From Dromiciops gliroides (taxonomy: Eukaryota > Chordata > Mammalia > Microbiotheria > Microbiotheriidae): a DNA stretch of 64,000 nt. The notes beneath the pieces are model-generated. The model did no database searches and was not told where the DNA came from. It worked only from the letters and a program-made list of their open reading frames with translations. Below, in pieces: positions 12,415-23,905 of the stretch. The stretch's first letter is position 1; the number at the start of each line of letters is the position of its first letter. A program made the position numbers and the translations under genes. The stretch covers positions 741,944,732 through 742,008,731 of the forward strand of contig NC_057861.1 of assembly GCF_019393635.1 (NCBI RefSeq), given 5' to 3'.

Positions 12415-12772
12415 CAGATGTCAAACTCGTGGCTAGCTGCTGTGGACATGGGGACCACAACATTCCTGAGTGTGGCCTAAATCAGATTAAAATGTAATTG
12501 AGGGGCAGCTAGGTGTCGCAGTGGATAGAGCACCAGCCCTGGAGTCAGGAGGACCTGAGTTCAAATCCAGTCTCAGACACTTGACACTTACTAGCTGTGT
12601 GACCCTGGGCAAGTCACTTAACCCTAATTGCCTCACTTAAAAAAAAAAGTAATTGAAAAATGGTTAGCAAAATAAATAAAAATACAATAAAACATAGATA
12701 ATGTTAATTTGTGATTCTCTAAGTCAATATGTGCCAGTAGGGATCCCTTTCTATTTGAGTTTGATACCTCTG
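12415..12772 (-). mobile_element. hAT-like non-autonomous DNA transposon, split by a SINE
   Basis: One end reads CAGATGTCAAACTC, and the complement of the other reads CAGAGGTATCAAACTC. Flanks GTCTAAAA and GTCTAGAG resemble an 8-bp hAT-Charlie target site (consensus nTCTAGAn). The body (GATTAAAATGTAATTG) is the reverse of the copy at 58443-58653. A SINE has landed in it at 12503-12648. Confidence 0.65.
12503..12648 (+). mobile_element. tRNA-derived SINE inside the hAT-like element
   Basis: GGGGCAGCTAGGTGTCGCAG ... AATTGCCTCACTT and an A tail. Target duplication GTAATTGA on both sides, which dates this insertion after the DNA element. Confidence 0.9.
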
Positions 12773-12806
12773 GTCTAGAGAACAGAAGGGCAAAATTAAC
12801 TAGCCT

Positions 12807-12807
<1 letters not shown>

Positions 12808-12863
<56 letters not shown>
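12808..12863. repeat. (TG)n microsatellite
   Basis: About 28 uninterrupted TG units, then TATACACA. Confidence 0.95.
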
Positions 12864-12866
<3 letters not shown>

Positions 12867-13072
12867 CACATAAGTCCTGCCCCTCTTGGCATATTATTTT
12901 TGCATACTGGAAAAAGAGTTGACTATTGAGACAAAATCCACCCCCAAAATGGAATGTTGACCCACCAAAGAAAACCCTGAGGTGGAAAGTATGAAAAAAT
13001 CAACCTTCAAATTTGAATAAACAAATTCCACATGCGCACAGATATTCAACCCTAACATCTCTTACTGTCTAA

Positions 13073-13109
13073 GGGGATGGGGGGGGGATGGGGGGGGGGA
13101 CGGGGGGGG
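13073..13109 (+). repeat. G-tract cluster
   Basis: Four G-runs of 4, 9, 10 and 8 separated by AT, AT and AC. This can form a G-quadruplex on the plus strand, the non-template side for the minus-strand PXK gene being the complementary C-runs. Confidence 0.75.
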
Positions 13110-13220
13110 AGAGAACAACCTGAGACACCAAAACAATCCCTGCACAGGAGCTATCTGGTCACCTCCAATGTGGCCAATGAAATGCTCTCAATGCCAGCCC
13201 CAGATTAACAATTACTTCTC

Positions 13221-13379
13221 TTTTTTCCCTTTTTTTCTTTTTGGCAGGGTAATGAGGGTTAAGTGACTTGCCAAGGGTCACACAGCTTGTAAGTGGCAAG
13301 TGTCTGAGGCCAGATTTGAACTCAGGTCCTCCTGAATCCAGGGCTGGTGCTTTATCCACTGCACCACCTAGTTGCCCCT
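13221..13379 (-). mobile_element. tRNA-derived SINE
   Basis: GGCAGGGTAATGAGGGTTAA ... GCTTTATCCACTGCACCACC ... TTGCCCC. TAAAGCAC subtype. Confidence 0.9.
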
Positions 13380-13553
13380 ACAGCTACTTCTCAACTAAGT
13401 GAAAGAGGCAGGTTCTATGCAAAAGGGTCAGAAATGAAGTCTATTGTTTCCCTTCCACCCCTGGACTGGGAATGGGAGTGGTAGAAATGGAGAGAGATGA
13501 GAGGGAGGAAAGAGAGGGAAGTTGATGGTAATTAGGCTCAGCCAGAAAACAAA

Positions 13554-13556
<3 letters not shown>

Positions 13557-13606
<50 letters not shown>

Positions 13607-13616
13607 ACACACACAT
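13557..13616. repeat. (CA)n microsatellite
   Basis: About 28 CA units with one TACA interruption. Confidence 0.95.
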
Positions 13617-14135
13617 ACCCCCCAAGAAACTCCTGATTGCCAATCAAAGGTAGCTCAGCCAGCCAGCCTTATTCCTCAAGAAAAGGTAGAAAGACTGTCA
13701 TACATAAAAGGGAGCCCCCAGGCCCTCTAAGAAAAGGCGTGCCACATCAGTACAACAGGGGAGCTGGCCAGCAGACTGTCCACCTAGGAAATGGGCTGAG
13801 CATCTGGCGATTTTCCAGTCCCCTCCACAGAGGGCCCAGGCACCATCTTTCCAACATGGCCAAGAAACCCCACGCAGGGGGGCTCCTGCCAACTCACTTC
13901 AATTGTGAAATTTTCAGCGTGAGCATTTACATCTCAGAAATATGCAAATGCTACAAATCATGGCTTGATTTTTTTTTTTGCTTCAATGACTGTCTAGACA
14001 AAGTGATAAGAGAAAGCTCTGAAAATGCAGACTAAACTTCAAAGTGTGCCAGGTGTACATTATTTGAGGAGCCTATTGTTAAACATTCATGAGCACAATA
14101 CCAAGTACACACCAAGTTCTTGTTGGTCCTTTTCC
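13617..14135. other. No gene recognised (PXK intron 1)
   Basis: A 132-codon plus-strand frame at 13637-14035 and its minus-strand shadow lack family features and splice context. I leave it as chance. Confidence 0.5.
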
Positions 14136-14286
14136 TTTTTTTTTTTTTTTGCAGGGCAATTGGGGTTAAGTGACTAAGTGACTTGCCCAAGGTCACACAG
14201 CTCGTAAGTGTCTGAGGCCGGATTTGAACTCAGGTCCTCCTGACTCCAGGGCCAGTGCTCTATCCACTTCACCACCTAACTGCCCC
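14136..14286 (-). mobile_element. tRNA-derived SINE
   Basis: T-run, GCAGGGCAATTGGGGTTAAG, a short internal duplication (TGACTAAGTGACT) ... GCCCC. Target duplication GGTCCTTTTCC on both sides. Confidence 0.9.
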
Positions 14287-14807
14287 AGGTCCTTTTCCCA
14301 AAAAAGAAAGTGAGATGATCATAGAGAATAAGATGTTTCCTGACGCCAACCAAGTAAGCCGAATACATTTTGATCCTTAAGGCCACTCTATTAATGAATG
14401 CACAAAAGCTCACTACTCAGTACTTACTACAGATGTGGAGCATGGAAGAGGAGCAGGACTGGGAAAGTCAAATGTGATTTTCCCCCAAAAAGGGAGGGTT
14501 TGAAATAAATCACTAGGTTCACTTGACTATAAGTTTCAGGCAAAGCTTTCGAATGCTTTATCACTGTAGACGGGGAACCTTGACAACAGAGGCTGTTTCT
14601 CCTTGTGACGGTACCTTCGGTTCCTGGCACACTTAATTCATGTTTATTGAACTGAACTAACATGATAGTTTGTAAACAGTAGGCAGGGAAACAATAATGT
14701 CTCTGAAGAACCAGGACAGCTGTTAAGAACAGGTCGTTACAGACTAGCCTGGTGTCAGTAGCTAAATTTGGTAAGTTCACTCAAACATTCATCAAAACTT
14801 CTCATGT

Positions 14808-14963
14808 GGGGCAGCTAGGTGGTGCAGTGGATAGAGCACCAGCCCTGGATTCAGGAGGACCTGAGTTCAAATCTGGCCTCAGACACTTAACAATTACTAG
14901 CTGTGTGACCCTGGACAAGTCACTTAACCCCAATTGCCTCATCAAAAAAATAATAATAATAAT
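14808..14963 (+). mobile_element. tRNA-derived SINE
   Basis: GGGGCAGCTAGGTGGTGCAG ... AATTGCCTCATC then an (AAT)n tail. Target duplication AAAACTTCTCATGT, 14 bp, on both sides. Confidence 0.92.
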
Positions 14964-14964
14964 A

Positions 14965-15755
14965 AAACTTCTCATGTTATTCTTGTCAAAAAGATGGAGA
15001 GGTGGGGTCTAGACAGCAGTGTATTGCAGTGGAGTAGGTTCAGGAGCCCGTGAAGAACTGGATCCAGAGAGCAGTCACTGACAGACAGATGCCAACCTCA
15101 AGGGCAGCATCTCATGGAGAACCTGAAGCATGTGCCCTTGGCCTTGTGTTGGTTACCATTCAGATCAGTGACTTGGAGGAAGGCTCCGTTGGCATGTTGG
15201 TTTCATCTTCAGGTAGCTGGAAGGAAGTGTTAACCCATCAGGTGACAAAGTCAGGCTCCAAAAAGATTCACTGACTAGAACCATGAGCCAAAGCTTGCAA
15301 GATGAAACTTAACAGAGATAACTATGAGGTCTTTCATTTGCTTTCTAAGAATCAACTGCCCAAAGACAATGTGAGAGACAGGGACATTTTAATGGATGCA
15401 AACCATACCAGCCCACGGGAGGAGAGGGTAGACAAAAGGGCTGAGGCAAAGTGAGGCTGATGAGATGATACTCCCACTGGATGCCGGCCTAATCAGACCA
15501 CAGCTCAGACAAGCTGAAACGCATCCATACTAGAGTAACCTGGAAGGTGTCAGAATCTGCCAGATGAGGCCTGGCAGAAGGAACTGGAGATTTTTAGCAA
15601 AGAGAAGGGGAGAAGGGGGAGGTGCTTGGCTATCTCCAAGGGCATGAAGGTTACTGTGTAGAAGAGAGAGATGCCTTGTTCAACTCAATGCCAGAGGCAA
15701 GAACCTGGAACAATAAATGAAAACTGACATTTCAGCTTAACATAAGGGAAAAATT
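14965..15755. other. No recognised feature (PXK intron 1)
   Basis: Contains GGAAGGTGTCAGAATCTGCC-like unique sequence. No gene or named repeat. Confidence 0.45.
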
Positions 15756-15779
15756 CTTTTTTTTTCCCCTAGTATTTAT

Positions 15780-15901
15780 TTTTTTGCGGGCCAGTGAGGG
15801 TTAAGTGACTTGCCCAGGGTCACACAGCTATTGTCAAGTTTTGGAGGCCAGATTTAAACTCAGGTCCTCCTGCTTTACCCACTGTACCACCTAGCTGCCC
15901 C
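15780..15901 (-). mobile_element. tRNA-derived SINE, internally shortened
   Basis: GCGGGCCAGTGAGGGTTAAG ... CTCCTGCTTTACCCACTGTA ... GCTGCCCCC. It lacks about 20 bp of the head region compared with other copies. Confidence 0.85.
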
Positions 15902-17095
15902 CAGGAAAAAGTCTTAATCTGAGCAAGGGTTTTTAATCTGGCATCTGCAGGTAGATTTCACCAACTTGGATGGGGAAAAAAAAGGCCATCTTTATTTCAG
16001 TATAATTGGCACCCTTTGTAATCCTGTGCATTTGATTGTGTAAATTCAAAACAATATTCTGAGAAGGGCTTGGTAGGGTTCACTAGATCAACCAAGGGGT
16101 CCATGATACAAAAGGTTAAGATCCCCTGAAACTTCAAAAACAAACAAACAAACAAATTTCCTGAAACTTGTCAGAGCTAGCCAAAAGAGAATCAGAGTTA
16201 CCCCAAAGAGGGAGAGGATGCTTTGGGAGGTCTACAAAGAATGGAGGACTGGAGAGGGGATCCCTGTAGGGGTTGGAGTAGATGGCCTCTGCCATCTGCT
16301 CTCATTCTGGGATTCTCCCAAGAGCCAGCCTTCTCAACCATTTCCAGCTTGTGGAGATAACTCGGCTGGAGCAAAAGACCCCACATTTACTTCACCCTCC
16401 GAACTCCCTCTTGCCTCCCCTCAACAACAAAAGATGAAACCTCACCTGAATTAAGGAGAGGGCAATATACCGTACATGTAAGAAACGCTGTGGCTTTGTG
16501 GGGACACAGCTGAGCCTGGGGTCAAATCCTGGGTTCACACACTGCCCTTGCCACCCACCTGACCATGGAATTCTGGGCAGATATTGCTTAATCTCACAGA
16601 TAAGTGAGAGGCAACTCTCTTCAGACTAGAAGCTGCAGAGCGGCGGCTGATCTGCCCTAGTAGAGGGAGGTATACTATCTGGATAAAATCACACATCTGA
16701 TCCCATCCGGGATGTAGTTATTATTAGATTTCAAGCATCCAGAAGCATGGATCAGTTCTAGTGCAATGATCACCGATTTCCTGTTTGTCATCTGACCTGC
16801 TCTGATAGTCATCCTAACCCCCACATCTACAGTTGTGCAGACACAAGCCACAGAGATTTAGAAGGGATCTCAGAGGTAGAACAGACCAACCCCAAACCAA
16901 ATAGCAATCTTCATGATAAAAACTGCCATTAAAACTTCTATCTGGAATTCTCCACAGATAAGGAACCCACCCCCTCCTGAGGCAGATCATTCCACCTTTA
17001 GACATCTTAGGGGCTTAATTTGGAATGAAAAGAAATCAAATGAGATAAAATGTGGAAGCACTATTTAAAATATCCAATCTTTTTTTTTTTTAATA
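15902..17095. other. PXK intron 1: one MIR scrap, no gene
   Basis: A forward MIR-like stretch lies at about 16470-16620 (GGGGTCAAATCCTGGGTTCA). The remainder is unassigned. Confidence 0.4.
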
Positions 17096-17099
17096 TCCA

Positions 17100-17400
17100 A
17101 TTTTTATGTGGCAGCACAGTAGATAGAGCTCCTGGCTCTCAGACACTTACTAGCTGTGTGACCCTGGGCAAGTCACTTCACCCTGTTTGCCTCAGTTTCC
17201 TCAACCATAAAATGGGGATGATAATAGCACCTACCCCCCCCCCACTATTTAAGGATCAAATGGAGATAATAATTGTAAAATGCTTAGCACAGAACCTGGC
17301 ACATAGTAGGTGCTATATAAATGTTAGTGATTATGATGAGGACAAAGTCACTTAACCTCCATCTGCCTCAGTTTCCTCAACTATAAAATGGGGAGAGCTG
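17100..17400 (+). repeat. MIR-type element
   Basis: GACACTTACTAGCTGTGTGA, GCCTCAGTTTCCTCAACC, GGGATGATAATAGCACCTAC, and an L2-like tail TGCTTAGCACAGAACCTGGC ... GTAGGTGCTATATAAATG. A second CTCAGTTTCCTCAACTATAA block follows at 17370. Confidence 0.75.
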
Positions 17401-17454
17401 TCATGAAGATCAAATGCTTAGACTGTACCTAAACCTTTTATAAATGCTAGCTAC

Positions 17455-17572
17455 TCTTTAAAATATATTTTATTTTGTTAAATACTTCCCAATTGCATTT
17501 TAAAACATTTTTAACATTCGTTTTCTAAAATTGAGTCCCCAATTCTCTTCCCCTCTCCCCTCGTCCTTCAAA
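17455..17572 (-). mobile_element. L1 3' end, reverse orientation
   Basis: T-rich start, CCAATTGCATTTTAAAACAT, then AATTGAGTCCCCAATTCTCT and CCCTCTCCCC: the complement of the L1 terminus seen at 36000-36060. Confidence 0.6.
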
Positions 17573-17628
17573 AGAAAGCTAGCTATTATTTTTATTAATT
17601 TATCCTGTCTATGGCATTCTTGTACATA

Positions 17629-17783
17629 GTTTTTTTTTTTTTTTTTTGCAGGGCAATGAGGGTTAAGTGACTTGCCCAGGGTCACACAGCTAGTAAGTAT
17701 CAAGTGTCTGAAATCAGATTTGAACTTAGGTCCTCCTGGATCCAGGGCCGATGCTTTATCCACTGTGCCACCTAGCTGTCCCC
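17629..17783 (-). mobile_element. tRNA-derived SINE
   Basis: Long T-run, GCAGGGCAATGAGGGTTAAG ... CTTTATCCACTGTGCCACCT ... TGTCCCC. Target duplication CATAGTT on both sides. Confidence 0.9.
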
Positions 17784-17797
17784 ATAGTTCTTTACTT

Positions 17798-17932
17798 GTT
17801 GTCTCTCCCCCATTAGACTTCGAGGTTCTCAAGGGCAGGGTCTGTTTTGTTTTGACCTTTCTTTGTATCCTCAGAGCCAAGCCTAATGCCCAGCATACAG
17901 TAGGCCCTTAATAAATGCTGACTGACTGACAC
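17798..17932 (+). repeat. L2 3' end
   Basis: TCCCCCATTAGACTT, CTCAAGGGCAGGGTCTG, CTTTGTATCCTCAG, GTAGGCCCTTAATAAATGCT, GACTGACTGAC. This directly follows the SINE at 17629-17783, which appears to have landed inside it or at its edge. Confidence 0.75.
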
Positions 17933-19400
17933 ATAAAACTGAAATGGAAACAACTGAACATACATTTTCCGGTTTTGCACAAGCTAGCCAAGCCATGGAT
18001 CAGGAAAGAGACGGGAACAAAGCCCTCTATCCAAAGAGGAGGAAAGAGAAACAGATAAAGACTTGCCAGGCAGGAAAACTGATACTGAAGGGGAAACCCT
18101 CTCAAAGGGGCTTCAACCCTAACTGCGATGCTATTAGGGGGCCTCAGAACCCCCACCTAACCCTACTTCCTTCTGGTTTCACCACAAAGCACAAGAGGCT
18201 AGGAGAAGGGCAAGGAGGACGCAGCTGATAAGGAACACGGGCAAGGTCAGCTGAGGTTGTCCTCTCGATAGCTCTATCAGCCTAAGCTTCACAAACAGAC
18301 CATCCACAAGTTGTAGACTCTCAGCACAGCACGGTGCTGGAAACTTAGACACCCACGGGGAGATCACTCCCATTCCATGCCCACAAGCAGCACAACTCAG
18401 TGAATGGGATGGTGGGCGGGGTCGCCTGCTGGACTGAAAATGTTCTTTTTCCTCTCCTCACTAGAGCCTAGGGAGCTGTTTCACTGTATTCCTGAGTCTG
18501 GATGTCATCAAAGCACCAACCAAATGCTATTTTTTAATGAACTCATATGGCAGCTTGAGAGTGTTTTACCTTTAGTTCTCCTCCGTATTTAATTGTCAGT
18601 GATTCCTGACCCATCAAAGCTCCTCCACCTCTATAAAAACAGGCACATCCTGCCTGTTCCAGCAAAGAAAACACTGGGTGAAATGGAACCACCAGTGGGG
18701 TCGGGGGGGGGGGAACCCAGTTTGTAAACAGCTCCCCAGAAGGTTTTTCAAGTTGTTATGGCCAGCCTTGGTGAGAACCCTGAAGGCTGTCCTCTGCAAA
18801 GTCCAAATACAAGGGGGATTCCTTAGAGATGGGTCGGTGTTCCTGCTTGTGGATGGTATGGGAAGCCCCAGACCACTCCAGAGCCTCCTTGGTGAGAGCT
18901 ACCGCCACGAAAGAGATCAATTTAGTGCTCAATCCACATAAAAGAAAAACCCCCAAGTGGATGAAAAATACCAATTACCCATGCGTGAAAGAGGTCAAAG
19001 GACTTGGGTTTGAGTCCCAACTGCCATGGATGACCTAGGGTCAGGTATGAAAGCAAGGAGGGGGGGAAGCAAAAGGGCATCTTGAGTAGGGCATCAGTGT
19101 CCACAAAATGTTCACAGATCCAAAGAAAGGTCTCCCACATGTTAGAGTTTCCAGTAGAGATCTGTGTCAGGACAAGAATACGAATTACGTGGACTAAGAA
19201 GGCACCAATGGGTGGAGAAAGTACACAGATTCTATACCAGGAGGATGGAAATTCCTGAAAGTACTGAAGCAAGCTGGGTAAAATGGGTTAACCACATTTA
19301 CTGCAAAATGATGGAAAATTATTCAGGTCATATCTAGAATTAGTGATCTGTAAACCAGCTATATATATATATATAAATATCATTTCAAGAAGTTTCTGAA
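17933..19400. other. No recognised feature (PXK intron 1)
   Basis: Only a G-run at 18702-18713. No gene or named repeat. Confidence 0.45.
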
Positions 19401-19407
19401 TCATGTA

Positions 19408-19518
19408 AGACTGAGCTCTTGGAGGGCAGAGACTGAGTTTTCCTTTTCTTTGTAACCCCAGCACTTAGCACAATATGTGGTACACCGTAGGTGCTTAATT
19501 AATGCTGATTGACTTGAC
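19408..19518 (+). repeat. L2 3' end
   Basis: CTTGGAGGGCAGAGACTGAG, TTTGTAACCCCAGCACTTAG, GTAGGTGCTTAATTAATGCT. Confidence 0.75.
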
Positions 19519-19849
19519 AAGATAGCCAAGAAGTCTTCCAACATTAGTCATGGCTTAGAACCATAAGGGCACTTTAATAAACTTCCAAAAGGAAAATAGG
19601 ATACAGAGCTCACAAGCATAGGCTGCCCTACAATTTCCTAAGCCAAAGGTAACGATTAATCTAACTTCACACTTGAATTCCAAATGGTCCTTCAGGAACA
19701 CCAGCATGAGCAGAGCTTCCCAAAAGATTACGAAAGGTGACCCACAGGTCTGGATGCTAAACGAGGTCACTGCATATGGAGTTGAAGAATATTCCAGTGA
19801 TTAGCTTATAATAACAAGTGTTAGCAGAGCTTGGAGATGTAGAGTGATG

Positions 19850-19913
19850 CCATTGGGAAGAACCACCGAGAGCTGTTAGGGTTTGCTACCTGGGGGAAGT
19901 GGGGCAAGTCCTT

Positions 19914-19974
<61 letters not shown>

Positions 19975-20060
19975 GTGACTCAGTTTCCTCAGCTACAAAA
20001 CTAGAGGTGGGCCTATACAACTTCTCAGGTCGGTCCTCCTGGCTCTTTCAGGGAGGATCC
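19850..20060 (+). repeat. MIR-type element with an internal (TC)n(AC)n tract
   Basis: GGGGCAAGTCCTTTCTCTC is followed by (TC)n and (AC)n at 19913-19972, then TGTGACTCAGTTTCCTCAGC. The microsatellite has expanded within the MIR where CACTTAACCTCTCTG normally stands. Confidence 0.6.
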
Positions 20061-20529
20061 TAGGAAGCTTGTGCCACAAGCCAGTGATCACAGCCATCAC
20101 ATGTCCTGGTTGACCTGTGCTTCTTGGCAGACGGAAGCAAGCATCACCTACATGAAAAACCTCAGAACAGAACAGTGGGTTCTCTGGTCGGGCAGGGCAA
20201 GCAGAAACACATGCAAGGTTCTAGTAAAAAAGAAAGGCCCTGGATCCCTGGGAAGGTCTGTCCCCAAGTGTTTATTTGGATGTTCCCAGGAAGGAAAAGG
20301 GGAGAACCCCAAGCACAGAAGGTCACTAGGTGCCCACTATGAGATGCCCAACCCCGGTTTTACAGCAGAGATGGTAACCCCCTCAGGGGTGCGCTGGATT
20401 GGATGTTCTCTGAGATCCCTGACAACCCAAGGAAACAAGTACAAGGTGACTGTCATGTGAGGCAGGGGGTTTAACAGCATCCCCCCACAACTCTCAAAGT
20501 ATCAGTTGGTTTTCCTGAAGAGCACCAGG

Positions 20530-21170
20530 CATCAATCCCTCCCCAAACGTTTCTTCAGTGGCCATCGTGGGCCAGGCCTGTTTATAGCTTTTGTGGGTCT
20601 TTGGCTCCTTTGGAGCTTTTCAGACAGTAGGTGCCTAATAAGTGCTTGGTGACTGATAAGCACGGAAGAGTGAAACTGCCCTCTGGGAGGTCACATTCCC
20701 AAGAGAGACCCAACCTGCTCTTCCACAGGCAGGCACAAAACCAAATCAAGGCAGATCCAAGGTCACCTTGAGAGTGGGAATTGGGAATACAAGAAGGGCC
20801 TCCTTCTTGCAGGCTGGAGAAGAGAACCACGGATTCCAAGAAGTGGTGGGGAAGAGGGAAGGCATACCCAGCAGGGGAGCTGGCCAGTGCAAAGGCACAG
20901 ACTCCTGGGAGCCTGTGTTTCATGTGAGGAACCGCAAGAGAGAACGGAGTGATGAGAATGGGGGACCATCCACACAAACGCGGGGGAATATTAAAAGGAA
21001 TAAAAGTGATCAGTCATACTGGATGTGACAGGGCCAGAAGAAACAACCATCGAGAACATGGAATGCACCAGCTCGGCCGCTGGCTCACTACCTGGGCGAC
21101 TCAGCCTCTGGGGGCCTCACCTTCTCCGGCTGGAACTGAACCAGATGACTTTGAAGGCCCTTCCAGCCCT
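20530..21170 (-). repeat. Degraded L2-like sequence, reverse orientation
   Basis: GGCAGGAGAAGAGGGAAGGC-like blocks and CAAAGGCACAGACTCCTGGG ... GAGGAACCGCAAGAGAGAAC resemble the internal part of reverse L2 copies as at 47315-47610. Limits are loose. Confidence 0.35.
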
Positions 21171-21579
21171 CTGCCGGCTCTCTTTAAAACCGCCCACTTG
21201 CCTTGCTTTCTATTGCTTCCTAGGGCTGTCCCTAAAAGTCCCTCTCCTCTAGCCAAGGAGAATGGCCCACCTTCACTTCTCCTTCCTCTCAAACTCTACC
21301 ACGATCCCTCCAGCCCTCGGAAAAATACCAAATCCTCCCTCTCCCCACTGGCCCGTCTCTTCTGCTCAAATTACTACCAGAAATATTCCCTTTCTCTGTC
21401 CGTGTGAGAGCGTTCCATCTCTGCTCCAGAGACCAATGCAAAGTACTCCTTGCCCTCCATACAAATGAAGGTTAAACATTGCAGCACAGAACTGTGCTCC
21501 AGTGGGGTAAGACAGAACCCCTGGGCACCTTTTTAATGCTCCCATCTCCCAGTCACTCACTGGGATTTGTGGCAGCTCC

Positions 21580-21752
21580 TCCAGGAGGCCTTGTCTGCCT
21601 CCCTTCCTCCCCAAATTACCCAGCATTTATCTGGTCGGTCCTTAGAGGTGTCCTTGGCTCTTCCCTGAGGGCAGGGCTATTCTGTGTCCCCATATACCCA
21701 GTGCCTGGTACACAGCAGGCACAAAATAAGTGCTGGCTGACAGCCATGTCTT
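21580..21752 (+). repeat. L2 3' end
   Basis: CTGAGGGCAGGGCTATTCTG, CCAGTGCCTGGTACACAGCA, AAATAAGTGCTGGCTGAC. Confidence 0.65.
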
Positions 21753-23130
21753 TTCTTTCCTCCTCTTTGGGGAGTTTCTAGCTGATTTCCCAACCAAAGA
21801 CCATTCCTTTCCCAAGGCCGGAAACCCACAGTCCATCCTTGCCATTGCCAGAGATTTTTTTTTTTAGCCACTTTAGGATAACTGAGGTCAAACAGTCACA
21901 GATAAACTGGAAAACAGACTTGCTCACTGATGGCTGCTCATAGCCCACAGGCACAAAACAGGTCCAGAGACTTAAAATTCCCGGCCTGTGGAGGGGCGCC
22001 CATTCATTTGTCACTGGGTCATGGGTGTTCCAAACACTGCCTAAAACTTGCTGAGGCAAACCCAGCTTCTTCCTCCCTGTAACAATAGTCACACCACCCC
22101 TTCTCTCCCATTTGCCATCCTTCACCGTCATTTCTCTCCACAGTGTTTTTTCACTAGATCCTGTCGATGGGAACTTACTCATGCCGACGCTATGAATCAA
22201 GAGCGTTGGCCTCAGCATCAGCTTTGCCCAGGGAAGCTAGGAGCTGATGCAACCTCTTCCAGCCTCTAATTTTGTAGCTATTCTAAAAGAGACCACTTAA
22301 GAGAAACAGCACAGCCCTTCTGGTCAGCAAGACCTTCAGTGAGTCAGACTCTTGTGTTCAGCCCAAGGCTGTCAGAGGATCCACTTCCTAGGCCCAAATA
22401 ACGCTCTCTGCACTTCTAGTGAGATGTGAGATAAACACATCATTCTATTCATTCCTACACATTTTTCTGAGTATTTTAGAGCTGGGATTTTCAAAGAAAA
22501 TGTTCTCTCCTTCAGTTAACTACACCGCCTGCCCCCAAGCCTGTCATTATCACCGCCACTATCATGCAGAAAGAAAGAAAAAGATGTATCATGGTCACAT
22601 CATGATGTCATACCAGGAGGTGGGCAAGGTTTCTGGAGGACCCCGGTGGGCAGTGGAAATAGAGATGAACTGGGAGCCATAGGCATTTCCTATTACTTGT
22701 CTTACCTCTGGCAAGGCAATACACATCCCTCCTCCGGGATTTTTTCCTCAGCTTCCCCAGATGTAAAATGGGAGCATTAGACCATGTGACCCCAAAGTTC
22801 CTCTTCCAGCTCGTTTCTATGATTCTTCTTGTCATTACAGAGAGCAAATCAAAAAAGACATGACCCCCTCAGGTACGCCAGCAAAGGTTCTGTTCTTAGA
22901 GGCACTGCCAACACAACCTACCCAAGACCCAACTCCTCTCAAGCCCACCCCCTCTTTGGGTTGAGAATCCCAATCATGGCATTGATTCCAACTCATCGCT
23001 CTCACTCAGCCCACACAGCCAATCAGCGGCCCAGTCTTGCAGGCCCAATCGGCCTTGCTCTGCTTCGCCTGCCCACGCCAGCTCCCATTCCCGTGCATTT
23101 GTCTTGGCTGACTCCTGGGCCCAGAACGTG
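21753..23130. other. No gene recognised (PXK intron 1)
   Basis: Minor MIR-like scraps near 22190-22330. The 146-codon minus-strand frame at 21778-22218 has no family features. Confidence 0.4.
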
Positions 23131-23392
23131 ACCCCCGTTCACCTCCACTTCCCCAAATCTAGTGATCCCAGCTCAAGGCTCCCTTCTGCATGAAGCCTTT
23201 GCTCAGCACCGACTCCACCCCACCCCCAGTTCCATTTTCACACCATCTTTTCTACACATCCCTAGCTCAGGCCCTCTCACCTGCACTATTATCAAGTCCC
23301 ATTAGATTTCCCTAATAGTCTCTCCTCCCGCCAGTGGAGAATTCCATAGAATTAACATCAGGTGCTTAATAAATGCCTTAATAAATTTGACT
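23131..23392 (+). repeat. L2, 3' part
   Basis: CAGCTCAAGGCTCCCTTCTG, TGAAGCCTTTGCTCAGCACC, then a tail GGTGCTTAATAAATGCC. Degraded but collinear with L2. Confidence 0.6.
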
Positions 23393-23399
23393 TTTTTAA

Positions 23400-23660
23400 C
23401 TTAAATAAGCTCCAATAGCTCCCCTCCCTTTGCCTTCACAAACCTTTCAAAACAGAACCCCAAAGGACGTTCCCAACCCAATAAGACCTCACTTTCCTTC
23501 AGACAAGGAATAAAGCCAACTTGGTCTTGCTAGATTCACATGCCATGTTCTGTCTCCCACCTCCATGCCTTTGCATCTGCAGTGTCCTCTATGACAGTAA
23601 GGCTTTCTCACCTTCCCTTCAAGACTCAGGTCAAGGGCCACCTTCAGGAAATCTTTCCTG
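23400..23660 (+). repeat. L2, internal part
   Basis: GCTCCAATAGCTCCCCTCCC, then CTTCAAGACTCAGGTCAAGG and CAGGAAATCTTTCCTGATC. Confidence 0.55.
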
Positions 23661-23663
23661 ATC

Positions 23664-23740
23664 ATTCATTCATTCAACAAACATTTTTAAGTACCTACTA
23701 TGTGCCAGGCACTGTCCCCTGGGTGCTCTTAATATTCTTC
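23664..23740 (-). repeat. L2 3' end, reverse orientation
   Basis: CATTCATTCAACAAACATTT, TAAGTACCTACTATGTGCCA, GGCACTGTCCCC: complement of the L2 terminus. Cut on its right by a SINE. Confidence 0.7.
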
Positions 23741-23748
23741 CCCCACAA

Positions 23749-23905
23749 GGGGTCAGCTAGGTGGCGCAGTAGATAAAGCATCGGCCCTAGATTCAGGAGG
23801 ACCTGAGTTCAAATCCAGCCTCAGACACTTGACATTTATTAGCTGTGTGACCCTGGGCAAGTCACTTAACCTTCATTGCCCTGCAAAAAAAACACCAACA
23901 CAACT
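23749..23905 (+). mobile_element. tRNA-derived SINE
   Basis: GGGGTCAGCTAGGTGGCGCA ... CATTGCCCTGC then an A-rich tail. Target duplication CTTCCCCCAC on both sides. Confidence 0.9.

Noticed and set aside
12633-12869. Frames with His-Thr or Cys-Val repeats
   Set aside because: They are translations of (CA)n/(TG)n microsatellites; the same applies near 13.5, 38.2, 54.9 and 63.8 kb.
13557-13616. CRISPR-like regular repeats
   Set aside because: Regular spacing in this window comes only from microsatellites and the 40-bp promoter array; there are no direct repeats with unique spacers of prokaryotic type.
20949-21407. 152-codon plus-strand frame
   Set aside because: Low-complexity Ser/Pro-rich translation over degraded repeat and unique intron, with no recognisable family or exon structure.
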